DNA from: Silicimonas sp.
GTDB lineage: Bacteria > Pseudomonadota > Alphaproteobacteria > Rhodobacterales > Rhodobacteraceae
DNA: 64,000 nucleotides
Direction of reading: 5' to 3'
Assembly (NCBI GenBank): GCA_022824315.1
Contig: JAJEAC010000007.1
Span: 39,306-103,305 of the forward strand
How positions within the stretch are numbered: position 1 is the stretch's first letter; the number at the start of each line of letters is the position of its first letter. Position numbers and translations under genes: made by a program. Positions 17,608-26,791 of this stretch are shown piece after piece. The notes beneath the pieces were generated by a model that saw nothing but the letters and a program-made list of their open reading frames with translations, did not search any database and had not been told where the DNA came from.

Positions 17608-19347
17608 ATGCGAATGCCCGGGACAGGGAGTTGGTTTGTGCGTGCCACGCGCTGGTTGAACCGCCTTCATGCGACTTGGGCCTGTTTGTCGCCGCCGGCA
17701 GCGGCATTCACCATGATGTCCGACACTCGCGTCACAGGTTCCGTTGAACGTGGGCGCCAGCTTGCCGCCGGAGATTTCCTGTTTGCCGGAATTCGCCTTC
17801 CGGCCCCGGGCCGGGACATCTGGGACCTGCCAATGCCGAGCGCGGGATTCGAGGCCGCGGTTCATGGCTTCGAATGGCTCGATGACCTGACGGCCGTGTG
17901 CGATCGTCACACGAACCGTCTCGCCCAGGACTGGACGCATGACTGGATCCGGCGCTTCGGTCTTGGTTCCGGTACCGGATGGACGCCCGAGCTGACGGGC
18001 CGGCGCATTCTGCGCTGGATCAACCACGCAGACCAGTTGCTGGCCGGGCGGGGGCGCGAGAAAAGCAATGCGTTCCGCCGTTCGCTCTCGGCCCAGACGG
18101 TCTTTCTTGCGCGCCGCTGGAAGACGGCGCGTCCCGGCCTGCCCCGATTCGAGGCGTTGACGGGACTGATCCAGGCGAGCGCAGCACTGTCGGGAATGGA
18201 CAGTCACATGCGCAGGGCGAGCCGGGCGCTCGCGAGAGAGTGCAGGTCCTGCATTGACGGCCATGGAGCGATAGCGTCGCGCAATCCGGAAGAACTTCTT
18301 GAAATCTTTTTCCTGCTCAACTGGGCTGCCGCGGCACTTCAGCTTGCCGGACAGCCGCCCGAGAACGGGCACAGGGCGGCCGTCGCCGCCGTGGCGCCCG
18401 TCCTGCGAACGCTTCGCCACGTGGATGGAAGCCTGGCGCGATTTCACGGTGGAAGTTCCGGAACTGTCGGCAAGCTTGACTGGGCCTTGGCCAATGCAGG
18501 CGTCAGGGGCGGGGTCGCGCGGCGGCAGCAGCTGGCCATGGGCTACGCAAGGGTGGCTCACGGTCGCTCGACGATGATTGTTGATGTCGCGCCGCCGGCA
18601 GCATCCGCCAATGCGCATGCATCAACGCTGGCCTTCGAGTTGACGAGCGGCCCGCACCCTCTGGTGGTGAATTGCGGTTCGGGGGAAGCCTTTGGCAAGA
18701 GCCGGCGGATGGTTGCCAAGACGACGTCCTCTCACTCGACCTTGGACGTCGAGGGCTATTCCTCGTCTCGCTTCGCCGCCGCCGGAGGTGCCTTTGGCGA
18801 CAGTGCGGAGAGGATCGTGACTGCGCCCGCCAAGATTATGCTGGAACGCAACGACTACAATGACGGCACGCTCATTGTCGCCGGCCATGACGGCTATCAG
18901 GGCAGATGCGGCCTCAATCATTGGCGCAGTCTTCAGGTCGATCCGGAAGGCAGCAAAGTCAATGGCGAAGATGTCTTGCTCGCAGCTTCCGCCGACGGAC
19001 GGCAGAGGTTTGATGCTTTGCTCAGCGCACAGCGGCTCGAGGGCGTGCCGTTCAACATTCGGTTCCATCTGCATCCAGACGTCGACGTGGATGCGGATGA
19101 AGAAGGTCGCGACGTTTCGATGTTGCTCAAGAACGGAGAGATCTGGAGATTTCGTTGCCGGGGCGATGTGCAGCTGGCGCTTGAGCCAAGCGACTTTTGG
19201 GACAGCACATCGTTATCGTCGCGCGCGACAAATCAGATTGTTCTCTCCGGTTTCGCCATGGAGTATTCGACACGTGTCAGCTGGATTCTCGCAAAGGCCA
19301 GGCGAAGCGACGGGATGATCCCGGAAGACGAACTCGTGCTGGAATGA
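17608..19347 (+). CDS. Heparinase II/III family protein
   Basis: A 579-residue protein. The first half is helical with the signature [17 protein letters not shown] and [19 protein letters not shown]; the second half is a beta-rich heparinase II/III-like domain ([41 protein letters not shown]). The family comprises polysaccharide lyases, but this cytoplasmic-looking alphaproteobacterial form, found between rsmB and purH, has no proven substrate. No clear signal peptide is seen. The exact start is uncertain; the first in-frame ATG (17608) is given, and an internal start near LNRLHATW would also fit. Confidence 0.85.
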   Translation: MRMPGTGSWFVRATRWLNRLHATWACLSPPAAAFTMMSDTRVTGSVERGRQLAAGDFLFAGIRLPAPGRDIWDLPMPSAGFEAAVHGFEWLDDLTAVCDRHTNRLAQDWTHDWIRRFGLGSGTGWTPELTGRRILRWINHADQLLAGRGREKSNAFRRSLSAQTVFLARRWKTARPGLPRFEALTGLIQASAALSGMDSHMRRASRALARECRSCIDGHGAIASRNPEELLEIFFLLNWAAAALQLAGQPPENGHRAAVAAVAPVLRTLRHVDGSLARFHGGSSGTVGKLDWALANAGVRGGVARRQQLAMGYARVAHGRSTMIVDVAPPAASANAHASTLAFELTSGPHPLVVNCGSGEAFGKSRRMVAKTTSSHSTLDVEGYSSSRFAAAGGAFGDSAERIVTAPAKIMLERNDYNDGTLIVAGHDGYQGRCGLNHWRSLQVDPEGSKVNGEDVLLAASADGRQRFDALLSAQRLEGVPFNIRFHLHPDVDVDADEEGRDVSMLLKNGEIWRFRCRGDVQLALEPSDFWDSTSLSSRATNQIVLSGFAMEYSTRVSWILAKARRSDGMIPEDELVLE

Positions 19348-19366
19348 ACGAAAGGACTGCGTTCGA

Positions 19367-20956
19367 ATGACAGACCTGCAGCCGTTGCGTCGCGCATTGC
19401 TTTCCGTATCGGACAAGACGGATCTCGTCGAGTTCGCCACCGCGCTTTCGGGCCGGGGCGTCGAGTTGATTTCCACCGGCGGCACCTCCGCGGCGCTTCG
19501 CGGATCCGGGCTGGACGTGACCGATGTCTCGGACGTCACCGGATTTCCCGAGATGATGGACGGCAGGATCAAGACGCTCCACCCGGCGGTGCATGGCGGG
19601 CTTCTGGCTTTGCGGAGCGACGAAGCGCATCTGAACGCGATGGCAGAGCATGGGATCGGAATGATCGACCTGCTGGTCGTGAATCTCTACCCGTTCGAGG
19701 ACAGCGTCGCGAGCGGGGCCGATCATGGCGCGACGATCGAGTGCATCGACATTGGCGGACCCGCGATGATCCGGGCCGCCGCTAAGAACCACGAGTTCGT
19801 GAATGTGGTGGTGGATGCTGCCGACTACCAGGACGTGCTGGATGAACTGCAAGCCAACGGCGGCCGGACCTCCCTGGACTTTCGAAGGCGACTGGCGCTG
19901 ACGGCGTTTTCAAGGACCGCCGCCTACGATACCGCGATTTCGGCCTGGATGGCAGACGCCTTGGGCGAATCGGCGCCGCGCCGCCGGGTCTTCGCGGGCA
20001 CGTTGGCGCAGCGGCTGCGCTATGGGGAGAATCCTCATCAGGCGGCAAGCTTTTACAAGGACGGCTCGGACTGTCCCGGAATCGCGACCGCCGTGCAGCA
20101 CCAGGGCGGCGAGCTTTCCTACAACAACATCAATGATGCCGATGCCGCCTTTCGACTGGTCGCGGAGTTCGACCCGGCCGACGGGCCCGCCGTGGCCATC
20201 ATAAAGCATGCGAACCCCAGCGGCGTGGCACGCGGGGCAAGTTGCGAACAGGCGTTCGGCCGTGCGTTCGACTGCGACCGGACAAGCGCCTTTGGCGGCA
20301 TCGTGGCATTGAACGGCACGCTTGACGCAGGGACGGCGCGCGCAATCTCCGAGATCTTTGCCGAAGTCGTGATTGCTCCGGAGGCAACGGAAGAAGCGAA
20401 GGAGGTCCTTTCCGCAAAGAGGGGCCTGCGCTTGCTGACGACCGGCGGGCTTCCCGGTTCTGCGGCATCCCGAATTTCTGTTCGGCAGGTCTCGGGCGGA
20501 TGGCTGGTCCAGGACGAGGACGGCGGGGCCTGCACGGCGGCGGACCTGAAGGTCGTGACCCGGGTTGCGCCGACGCCGGTGCAGATTGACGACCTTCTCT
20601 TTGCGTGGCGTGTCGCCAAGCACGTGAAGTCCAATGCGATCGTCTATGCCCGCGACCTAGGCACGGTCGGAATCGGTGCCGGCCAGATGAGCCGGGTCGA
20701 CAGTTCAACGATCGCCGCGCTGAAAGCAGGTCGCATGGCTCGCGATCTCGGTCTCACGGAGTCGATGGCAAAGGGTTCGGTCGTGGCGTCCGACGCGTTC
20801 TTTCCGTTTCCGGACGGTCTCCTTGCCGCCGCCGACGTTGGCGTGAAGGCCGTGATTCAGCCGGGCGGGTCCAGACGGGACGATGCCGTGATCGAGGCTG
20901 CCGACGCGGCCGGGCTTGCCATGGTGTTTTCCGGCATGAGGCATTTCAGGCACTGA
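19367..20956 (+). CDS. purH: Bifunctional AICAR formyltransferase / IMP cyclohydrolase
   Basis: PurH makes the last two steps of purine synthesis (AICAR to FAICAR to IMP). The 529 residues match the family. The N-terminal MGS-like cyclohydrolase domain shows [22 protein letters not shown] and [13 protein letters not shown]; the C-terminal transferase has [22 protein letters not shown] and the [11 protein letters not shown] stretch before the end. Its TGA overlaps the lspA ATG by one base (TGATG), so the two are coupled. Confidence 0.97.
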   Translation: MTDLQPLRRALLSVSDKTDLVEFATALSGRGVELISTGGTSAALRGSGLDVTDVSDVTGFPEMMDGRIKTLHPAVHGGLLALRSDEAHLNAMAEHGIGMIDLLVVNLYPFEDSVASGADHGATIECIDIGGPAMIRAAAKNHEFVNVVVDAADYQDVLDELQANGGRTSLDFRRRLALTAFSRTAAYDTAISAWMADALGESAPRRRVFAGTLAQRLRYGENPHQAASFYKDGSDCPGIATAVQHQGGELSYNNINDADAAFRLVAEFDPADGPAVAIIKHANPSGVARGASCEQAFGRAFDCDRTSAFGGIVALNGTLDAGTARAISEIFAEVVIAPEATEEAKEVLSAKRGLRLLTTGGLPGSAASRISVRQVSGGWLVQDEDGGACTAADLKVVTRVAPTPVQIDDLLFAWRVAKHVKSNAIVYARDLGTVGIGAGQMSRVDSSTIAALKAGRMARDLGLTESMAKGSVVASDAFFPFPDGLLAAADVGVKAVIQPGGSRRDDAVIEAADAAGLAMVFSGMRHFRH

Positions 20957-21417
20957 TGCAGGTTCTCGCGCCCCTCATTCGCACGGCGACCCTGACCGCC
21001 CTGGCCGACCAGTTGACGAAATACCTCGTGGTCAACGCCATGAACCTTAAGGAACTGGGCGCAATCCCCGTCCTGCCGCCCTACATCCAGTTTCGGATGG
21101 CTTGGAACGAGGGGGTGAACTTCGGCATCCCGCTCGCCGGCAAGTGGGTGCTGGTGGGGCTGGCAATCGCAATATGCGGCGCGATTTTCTGGTGGATGAT
21201 CCGCGAACGCCCCGGACTCCCGGTGCAGGTGTCGGCGGGTCTCGTCATTGGCGGCGCCATCGGCAACGTGATCGATCGCCTGATCTACGGGGCGGTGGCA
21301 GACTTTCTGAACATGTCGTGTTGCGGCTGGCGGAATCCGTGGTCATTCAACGTTGCTGACATCGCCATCTTTGTTGGCGCGTTCGGCCTGATCACGCTCG
21401 GCAGCGGCCGGCGATGA
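20956..21417 (+). CDS. lspA: Lipoprotein signal peptidase (signal peptidase II)
   Basis: An inner-membrane aspartyl protease of 153 residues that removes signal peptides from lipoproteins. Four membrane segments are visible; the two catalytic aspartates lie in GNVIDRLIYGAVADF and FNVADIAIF. The longer in-frame stretch from 20605 is inside purH and is rejected. A lipoprotein gene (DUF3035) follows. Confidence 0.96.
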   Translation: MQVLAPLIRTATLTALADQLTKYLVVNAMNLKELGAIPVLPPYIQFRMAWNEGVNFGIPLAGKWVLVGLAIAICGAIFWWMIRERPGLPVQVSAGLVIGGAIGNVIDRLIYGAVADFLNMSCCGWRNPWSFNVADIAIFVGAFGLITLGSGRR

Positions 21418-21482
21418 GCAGGACAGGCTTTCCACCGGATGAATTCACGAGTAAGACCTGAGAAACGGTTTCGGAGGCATTC

Positions 21483-21998
21483 ATGCTGCGTCGGTTGCTA
21501 CTTCTCTGCTTGATCCCGACACTTGCCGCATGCGCGGGCGGCGATCCGGGGCTGATGAATATCGGCCGGGATCGCGCTGGCGGTCCGGACGAATTCGCGA
21601 TCATTCCGACGAAACCGCTCGAAATGCCTGAGGATCTTGCCGCGTTGCCCTTGCCTACGCCGGGCGGAACAAACCTGACGGATCCGACGCCGGAGAGGGA
21701 TGTTGCGGCGGCCCTTGGCGGCGACATCGGGGCATTGGCACGAGGCTCGGCCGATGGTGCGTTCCTGGCCCATGCCACGCGGCACGGCGTGGACGGCAAC
21801 ATCCGTGTCGAACTTGCTGCTGCCGACCTGGAATTTCGGCGCGACAACCAGGGTCGTGTGCTCGAAAGGCTGTTCGACGTGAATGTCTACTTCCGGGCAT
21901 ACGAGGAAATGGCGCTTGATCAGTACGCAGAACTGGCGCGACTTCGCCGCCTTGGAATTCGGACCTCAGCAGCCCCGCCCGCTGCGGTTGATGAGTAA
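21483..21998 (+). CDS. DUF3035 lipoprotein
   Basis: A 171-residue envelope lipoprotein of unknown function. The signal peptide ends in the lipobox LAACAGG, with Cys at residue 17. The mature part contains PDEFAIIPTKPLEMPEDLAALP, a conserved DUF3035 stretch, then a low-complexity C-terminus. It follows lspA by 65 bp, a common arrangement in Rhodobacteraceae. Confidence 0.9.
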   Translation: MLRRLLLLCLIPTLAACAGGDPGLMNIGRDRAGGPDEFAIIPTKPLEMPEDLAALPLPTPGGTNLTDPTPERDVAAALGGDIGALARGSADGAFLAHATRHGVDGNIRVELAAADLEFRRDNQGRVLERLFDVNVYFRAYEEMALDQYAELARLRRLGIRTSAAPPAAVDE

Positions 21999-22304
21999 GG
22001 GCCCGGAGCAACTGCGCGAGTCACCATCAAGCGCCTCTCGCATTGCCTCAGCAGGTTGTCGAGAGGCCAACGCCAACGCCCCTTGAAGTGCGGGAGCGTC
22101 AACCCCGGACGCCTTGTCTTGCGTCGTTCCTTCGGATGGGCCGTCGCCCCAGCCATGCGATTTTTCCGGAAGACCGGCAGGAGTCCTGCCCTTCCTGTCG
22201 GGAAAGAAGGCAGAAGCGGGCGCGCTCGCCTACATCTGCTTCACCGCGCCACTTCCTGTCACGGTCCCAATGAACGGGAGTGCACCGCTTTCTGTCAGAT
22301 GCAG
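21999..22304. other. Junction between housekeeping block and catabolic locus
   Basis: No gene is seen in these 306 bp between the convergent DUF3035 and Gfo/Idh genes. A 15-bp odd palindrome (GGCAGGAGTCCTGCC, 22176-22190) could form a short hairpin. This is the left edge of the ABC/GMC locus that I infer was inserted here. Confidence 0.4.
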
Positions 22305-23429
22305 TTACACCGAAACCCACTCCCGGGATTGAGCGGATGATTGAATGGCTTCGACGGTCTTCTGCACCTCATAGGCTTCGCGGAAATCGGGCATGCAGGA
22401 TCCGCGCGCGGCATGAGCCTCGACTAGCTGGGCGACCTCGATGACCTTGAGGTCATTGAAACCCAAATGATGTCCCGGTGCAGGACAGAATCTGCCGTAT
22501 GGAGGGTGGGCGGGGCCCGCTTCTATACGCTGGTATCCCGTCTTGTGGCCGGTGCCGGAATGGAGCAGCAGTTCATTCATCCGTTCCTGGGTGAAGGCGA
22601 TGGCACCCTTCGTGCCGGTCACCTCGAAGGACAGATCCATCGTGCGTCCCGTCGCGGCCCAGTTCGCTTCGATGCTGCCCGAGACGCCGCTGGCGAAGCG
22701 CAGAAGCGCGTGGGTCATGTCGTCCACCACGACTGGGCGACGCTCGGCGGATCCCGCAGCAACGGGTCTGTCGGGGAAAATCGTCGTTGCGTGACCGTTC
22801 ACTTCGGCGACCGGGCCCAAGAGGTGTCTGGCCAGAGACAGGATGTGGCTGCCAATGTCGGCCAGCGCCCCGCCGCCCCGAGGATCGGTACGGAAGGAAT
22901 GAGGTGAGTCTGGGCTGGCCATGTAGTTTTCCGCATGACGACCGCGAAAGCCAATTATCTCTCCGATCTCGTCGGAGGAGATCATCTGTCGTGCGAGACC
23001 GACCATCGGGTTGCGCAGGAAATTGAATCCGACTGAGGTGACGACATCGGCGGCCTCGGCGGACTTCGTCATTTTCAGGGCGGAACTTGCGGTCGTGGAC
23101 AGGGGTTTTTCGCAATAGACCGTTTTTCCGGCGGCGATGGCGGCCAGCGCCATGGGTTCGTGCAAGACGTTTGGGGCGGCAATCGCGACTATGTCGACCG
23201 ACTCGTCCTGTACCATCGCTTGCCAATCCGATGTCGCCCGCGAGAATCCCAGCGCCGATGCGGCCGCGGCCGCAATTTCGTCGGTTGCGTCCGACAGGAT
23301 GGATTTGACTGGATCGGCGGGAAGATCGAAGATGCCTGCCACAGCGCCAAATGCGTTGGCATGGCAACGGCCCATGAAGCCGGACCCGATCAGGCCAATG
23401 CCGACAGTCGGTTTGCCTTCGATCCTCAT
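22305..23429 (-). CDS. Gfo/Idh/MocA family dehydrogenase
   Basis: A 374-residue NAD(P)-dependent sugar or polyol dehydrogenase. The N-terminal Rossmann fold carries GLIGSGFMGRCHANAF; the family motif YCEKPLST supplies the Lys that helps catalysis, and GGGALADIGSHILSLARHLLG carries the conserved D-x-x-x-H pair. It is the last gene of the run SBP - ATPase - permease - dehydrogenase, 7 bp after the permease, so it likely oxidises the imported compound. The exact sugar or polyol cannot be read from the sequence. Confidence 0.92.
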   Translation of the reverse strand: MRIEGKPTVGIGLIGSGFMGRCHANAFGAVAGIFDLPADPVKSILSDATDEIAAAAASALGFSRATSDWQAMVQDESVDIVAIAAPNVLHEPMALAAIAAGKTVYCEKPLSTTASSALKMTKSAEAADVVTSVGFNFLRNPMVGLARQMISSDEIGEIIGFRGRHAENYMASPDSPHSFRTDPRGGGALADIGSHILSLARHLLGPVAEVNGHATTIFPDRPVAAGSAERRPVVVDDMTHALLRFASGVSGSIEANWAATGRTMDLSFEVTGTKGAIAFTQERMNELLLHSGTGHKTGYQRIEAGPAHPPYGRFCPAPGHHLGFNDLKVIEVAQLVEAHAARGSCMPDFREAYEVQKTVEAIQSSAQSREWVSV

Positions 23430-23436
23430 TGCCCAA

Positions 23437-24372
23437 CTACTTTCGCGACTTCAGGTTGTCGAGCCAGACTGCGACGATGATGACGAAGCCGATCAGCACC
23501 TGCTGATAGAACGAGGAAATCCCGAGAATGTTCAGTCCGTTGGTGATCATGGCCATGATCAGCGCCCCGATCAGCGCGGTCAGGACAATGCCGCGTCCGC
23601 CGACAAAGCTGACACCGCCGATGATCACGGCAGCAATGGCTTGCAACTCGATGCCTTGCGCAACACTTGGCGGCGTCGCCGCAAGGCGCCCGGTCATGAC
23701 CACGGCCGCGAGGGCCGCCAGAAAGCCGCTCAGCATGTAGATCTTCACCTTCTGTCGGTCGACCGGAATGCCCTCCAGGCGGGCGACTCGTTCGTCGCCG
23801 CCAATCGCGTAGACGTGCCGGCCGAAGACGGTCATGTGCAACATCACTGCGACGACAAGGTAGGTAACGACCACGAAGTACAGCGGGATCGGAAGCCCGA
23901 GGAACTTGGCGTTGCCGACGTAAAGAAAGAACGGAACCAGTACCTGGTAGGACACGCCCTTGGTGATGACCAGCGCCAAGCCGCGTGCAATCCCCAACAT
24001 TCCCAAGGTCGCGATGAAGGGCGGGATATTGCCGCGCGTGATAACAATGCCATTGACGAGGCCGGCGAGCGTTCCGGTTGCCAATCCGGCCAGGGTGGCG
24101 AAAACCGGGTCCACGTCAACTTGTATCAGTGCACCGATCACGACCGCAGACAGGGCCAGAATGGATCCCACTGAAAGGTCGATACCACCCGAAATGATGA
24201 CCACCGCCTGACCCGCCGCAAGGATCGCAACGATCGACACCTGCTTGGACAGGTTGGTCATGTTGCCGACTGTCATGAAGAATGGCGACAAGAACGAAAG
24301 GACGATGGCCAGAAAAACGGCGACCAGAAGGATCCAGACGAGCGGCTGGGACTTGATCCCTGGAATTCGCAT
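23437..24372 (-). CDS. Sugar ABC transporter permease (RbsC/FrcC type)
   Basis: A 311-residue inner-membrane protein of the CUT2 importer class with 8-10 hydrophobic segments. Family landmarks are GGIDLSVGSILALSAVVIG near residue 60, GLVNGIVITRGNIPPFIATLG, and YAIGGDERVARLEGI in the cytoplasmic loop that meets the ATPase. It follows the ATPase by three bases. Confidence 0.94.
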   Translation of the reverse strand: MRIPGIKSQPLVWILLVAVFLAIVLSFLSPFFMTVGNMTNLSKQVSIVAILAAGQAVVIISGGIDLSVGSILALSAVVIGALIQVDVDPVFATLAGLATGTLAGLVNGIVITRGNIPPFIATLGMLGIARGLALVITKGVSYQVLVPFFLYVGNAKFLGLPIPLYFVVVTYLVVAVMLHMTVFGRHVYAIGGDERVARLEGIPVDRQKVKIYMLSGFLAALAAVVMTGRLAATPPSVAQGIELQAIAAVIIGGVSFVGGRGIVLTALIGALIMAMITNGLNILGISSFYQQVLIGFVIIVAVWLDNLKSRK

Positions 24373-24375
24373 GTC

Positions 24376-25146
24376 TCAGCCCCCTGCCGCGGATGTGCCG
24401 CGCTCCACGGCAATGCCGGAAATGATCATCGACACGATTTCGTCCTGGGTGAACTCCTTCGTCGGGGCTGTCACCACGTTTTTCCCGCCGTGCAGGATCG
24501 TGATCCGATCAGTGAAATTGAAGACCTCGTGAATGTCATGGCTGATCCAGATGATTCCGATGCCCTGCTTCTTCAATTCCACGGTCATTTCCATGACCAT
24601 TTTGCTTTCTTCCATGCCCAGCGCCGCGGTCGGCTCGTCCATGATCAGAATTTTGGTGTCGAAATGCACCGCCCGGCTGATCGAGATGGCCTGCCGCTGG
24701 CCGCCCGACATGCTTTCGACCTCGACGTCGAGCGACTGGATGCGGATGTTCAGGCGGCTGAGCGCCTTTGTCGCCTCGGACTTCATCGCATTTTTGCGAA
24801 GGAAGCCCCACTTGTGCAACTCGCGCCCCATGTAGAGGTTTGCCGGGGCATTCAGATTGCCGCAGAGCGCCAGTTCCTGATAGATCGTCTCAATCCCATA
24901 GGCGCGGGCATCGTTCGGGTCATTGATGTGCGCCTCGTGTCCTTCGACAAAGATCGCGCCCTCGCTGGCCGTCTCGGCTCCCGCAAGGATCTTGATCAGC
25001 GTAGACTTCCCGGCACCGTTGTGTCCCAGAACTCCCAGAACTTCGCCTGGATAAAGCTCAAGCTGCGCGTCGGTCAGCGCCTGCAGGCCGCCAAAGTGTT
25101 TTGATATGTGCCGCATTTCGACCAGTGGGGTAGGGTCCGGCATCAT
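24376..25146 (-). CDS. Sugar ABC transporter ATPase, single-domain (FrcA type)
   Basis: A 256-residue ATPase with Walker A GHNGAGKST, signature MSGGQRQAISISRA and Walker B ILIMDEPTAALG. CUT2 importers usually have a double-length ATPase of about 500 residues (RbsA); this one is half-size, as in the FrcA fructose type, so it must act as a homodimer. It follows the SBP gene after 79 bp that hold a strong hairpin (25166-25194). Confidence 0.93.
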   Translation of the reverse strand: MMPDPTPLVEMRHISKHFGGLQALTDAQLELYPGEVLGVLGHNGAGKSTLIKILAGAETASEGAIFVEGHEAHINDPNDARAYGIETIYQELALCGNLNAPANLYMGRELHKWGFLRKNAMKSEATKALSRLNIRIQSLDVEVESMSGGQRQAISISRAVHFDTKILIMDEPTAALGMEESKMVMEMTVELKKQGIGIIWISHDIHEVFNFTDRITILHGGKNVVTAPTKEFTQDEIVSMIISGIAVERGTSAAGG

Positions 25147-25165
25147 TCAGTTTCCTGTTCAAAAT

Positions 25166-25194
25166 GAGATGGCCGGGCGCGACCCGGCCATCTC
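25166..25194 (-). terminator. Intraoperon hairpin between SBP and ATPase genes
   Basis: GAGATGGCCGGG / CCCGGCCATCTC is a perfect 12-bp stem with a 5-base loop. On the minus strand it is followed by ATTTTG. In importer operons such a hairpin commonly stops part of the transcripts or protects the upstream message, so that the binding protein is made in excess; that is the likely role here. Confidence 0.65.
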
Positions 25195-25225
25195 TGGGCA
25201 TTGGCCGTCCGATCGGCTGACTGGA

Positions 25226-26188
25226 CTACTCCAGTTCGATGCCGCGACCGGCAAGGTACTCGTCGGTCACGTCCTCGGCCACCATAATCGAGGATTCGAC
25301 AACGATCCAGTCGTCCAGCTCTTCGCCCTCTGTAACATGACGATACGCGGCCATCACTGCCTCGTAGCCCACGAGGTCGGTGTTGCCGTCGATGGTCGCA
25401 TTCAGTTCACCGGCCCTCAAGGCAGCCAGTGCCGACGGGATTGCATCGTCGCCGACCACGATGATGTCATCAAGCTTGCCTGCGCCCTTGACGGCCTGAA
25501 CCGCGCCCAGTGCCATCAAGTCATTGGAACCGATAATCGCGTCAACGTCGGGGTGCGACTGAAGGATGTCCTCTGCGGCTTTCAGGCCCTTCTCCTGGTC
25601 CCAGTCGGCGGAGATCGATGCCACCACCTCGATGCCGTCATTGGCGTTGAACACATCCATCATGCCATTCAGCCGAAGTTCGGCCGTCGAGCTGCCGCGA
25701 AAGCCTTCGAGAATTGCGACCTGTCCCTTGCCGCCCAGCTGATCGACGACCCATTGTGCCATGCCGGCAAACGAGGTTTGCTCATCCAGACCCACAAATG
25801 TCTCAACCTTGGCGGGACCGTCATCAACCCGCGTGTCGGCGGTGATCACGGGGATCCCGGCGGCGTTGGCCTCCAGCACTTTGGGGATCAATGCGGTACC
25901 GTTCATCGGGACCAGAACGATCGCGTCGTGACCCTTTATGATCTCGGTTTCGACCACCGCGATCTGGCCCTCGATGTCGCCGTTGAACTCGGCGGAGACA
26001 TAGGACAGCTCGATACCCAGTTCTTCGGCTGCGCGCTTGGCCCCGTCACCCATGCGCCAGTAGTAGGGGTTGTTCATGTCCTTGACGATGAAGGCCATGC
26101 TGATGTCCTCGGCAAAAGTCGCCGTGCTCATGGATCCGGCCATGGCCATTGCACCAATCGCCAATCCCAATTTTGACTTGATTTTCAT
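25226..26188 (-). CDS. Periplasmic sugar-binding protein (RbsB/PBP type 1)
   Basis: A 320-residue CUT2-class binding protein. The signal peptide MKIKSKLGLAIGAMAMAG ends in ATFA before EDISMAFIVKDMNNPYYW. Typical landmarks are DAIVLVPMNGTALIP, GIPVITADTRVDDG, GQVAILEGFRGSSTAELR and DAIIGSNDLMALGAVQA. It is the first gene of the importer operon. I use the ATG at 26188, because the longer frame from 26281 adds residues before an obvious signal peptide. Confidence 0.94.
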   Translation of the reverse strand: MKIKSKLGLAIGAMAMAGSMSTATFAEDISMAFIVKDMNNPYYWRMGDGAKRAAEELGIELSYVSAEFNGDIEGQIAVVETEIIKGHDAIVLVPMNGTALIPKVLEANAAGIPVITADTRVDDGPAKVETFVGLDEQTSFAGMAQWVVDQLGGKGQVAILEGFRGSSTAELRLNGMMDVFNANDGIEVVASISADWDQEKGLKAAEDILQSHPDVDAIIGSNDLMALGAVQAVKGAGKLDDIIVVGDDAIPSALAALRAGELNATIDGNTDLVGYEAVMAAYRHVTEGEELDDWIVVESSIMVAEDVTDEYLAGRGIELE

Positions 26189-26791
26189 CTGGTTTTCGCG
26201 CTGGAAGCCCCGGCGTTCAGGCTGGGGAGACAAGCGCGCCTCTCTTGCTGTTGCGTTACAGGCGGAACGGGCGATTGGCACCGCCCGCTCCCATGAAGGA
26301 AGACCCCATGAAGGAAGACAATGTGGCTTGCGCCGCTCGCGGGGTCGCCGAGGCTTCCCCGGTGGCGTTGGCCGAAGCCGGGTTCCCCTCGCACAACCTG
26401 ACCACCCGCCTTTGGACTCGCCCCGTTTCGTGCCTGACCAGGCATGTCTGCGAGCGAATCTTCCAGAGCCTGGGACTGAGGAAGCGTCCCAGTTTGGGTC
26501 TTAAACGTATGGTTCAGGGTAGATTGGACGGCATTCTCCTTTCTCGTTCCGGTCAGCTTGGGCTTTCGGGGCTTTCGCCCTCCAAGAGCCTCTCCCCTCA
26601 GGGAGATGTGGCTGACTACCGACTTCCCTCCTTGGAGTTCACGCGGACAAGGCGTAGGTCTCGCCCGCCGTAAACGCGTTCCGGCAGAGCTTGCTGCCCG
26701 TCCGCGACAAGAGAAGCGTGCACCATACTGCCTGCGTGAAACGAGAGCAAAGATGTCCAAAATGAGTCGTTTGGCAGGCAACTGTTGGAAC
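26189..26791. other. 603-bp non-coding stretch with RNA-like hairpins
   Basis: This lies between the HTH-SBP regulator gene and the SBP gene, both on the minus strand. An open frame covers it but has no recognisable protein feature or binding site for ribosomes. Read on the minus strand it contains TCTCCC-TGAG-GGGAGA (26591-26606) and GGGC-GAAA-GCCC (26569-26580), the latter closed by a GNRA-type tetraloop, so a structured leader or a relic of a self-splicing or retro element is possible. The SBP promoter should lie near its 26.2-kb end. Confidence 0.4.
26290..26319 (+). repeat. Tandem repeat, two 15-bp copies
   Basis: CCCATGAAGGAAGAC occurs twice without a gap (26290-26304 and 26305-26319), about 100 bp upstream of the SBP start. 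It may be a recent duplication; a regulatory meaning is not shown. Confidence 0.8.

Noticed and set aside
26185..26781. 198-codon minus-strand frame upstream of the SBP gene
   Set aside because: No ribosome site, no motif, and it overlaps the SBP start; treated as non-coding with RNA-like hairpins.
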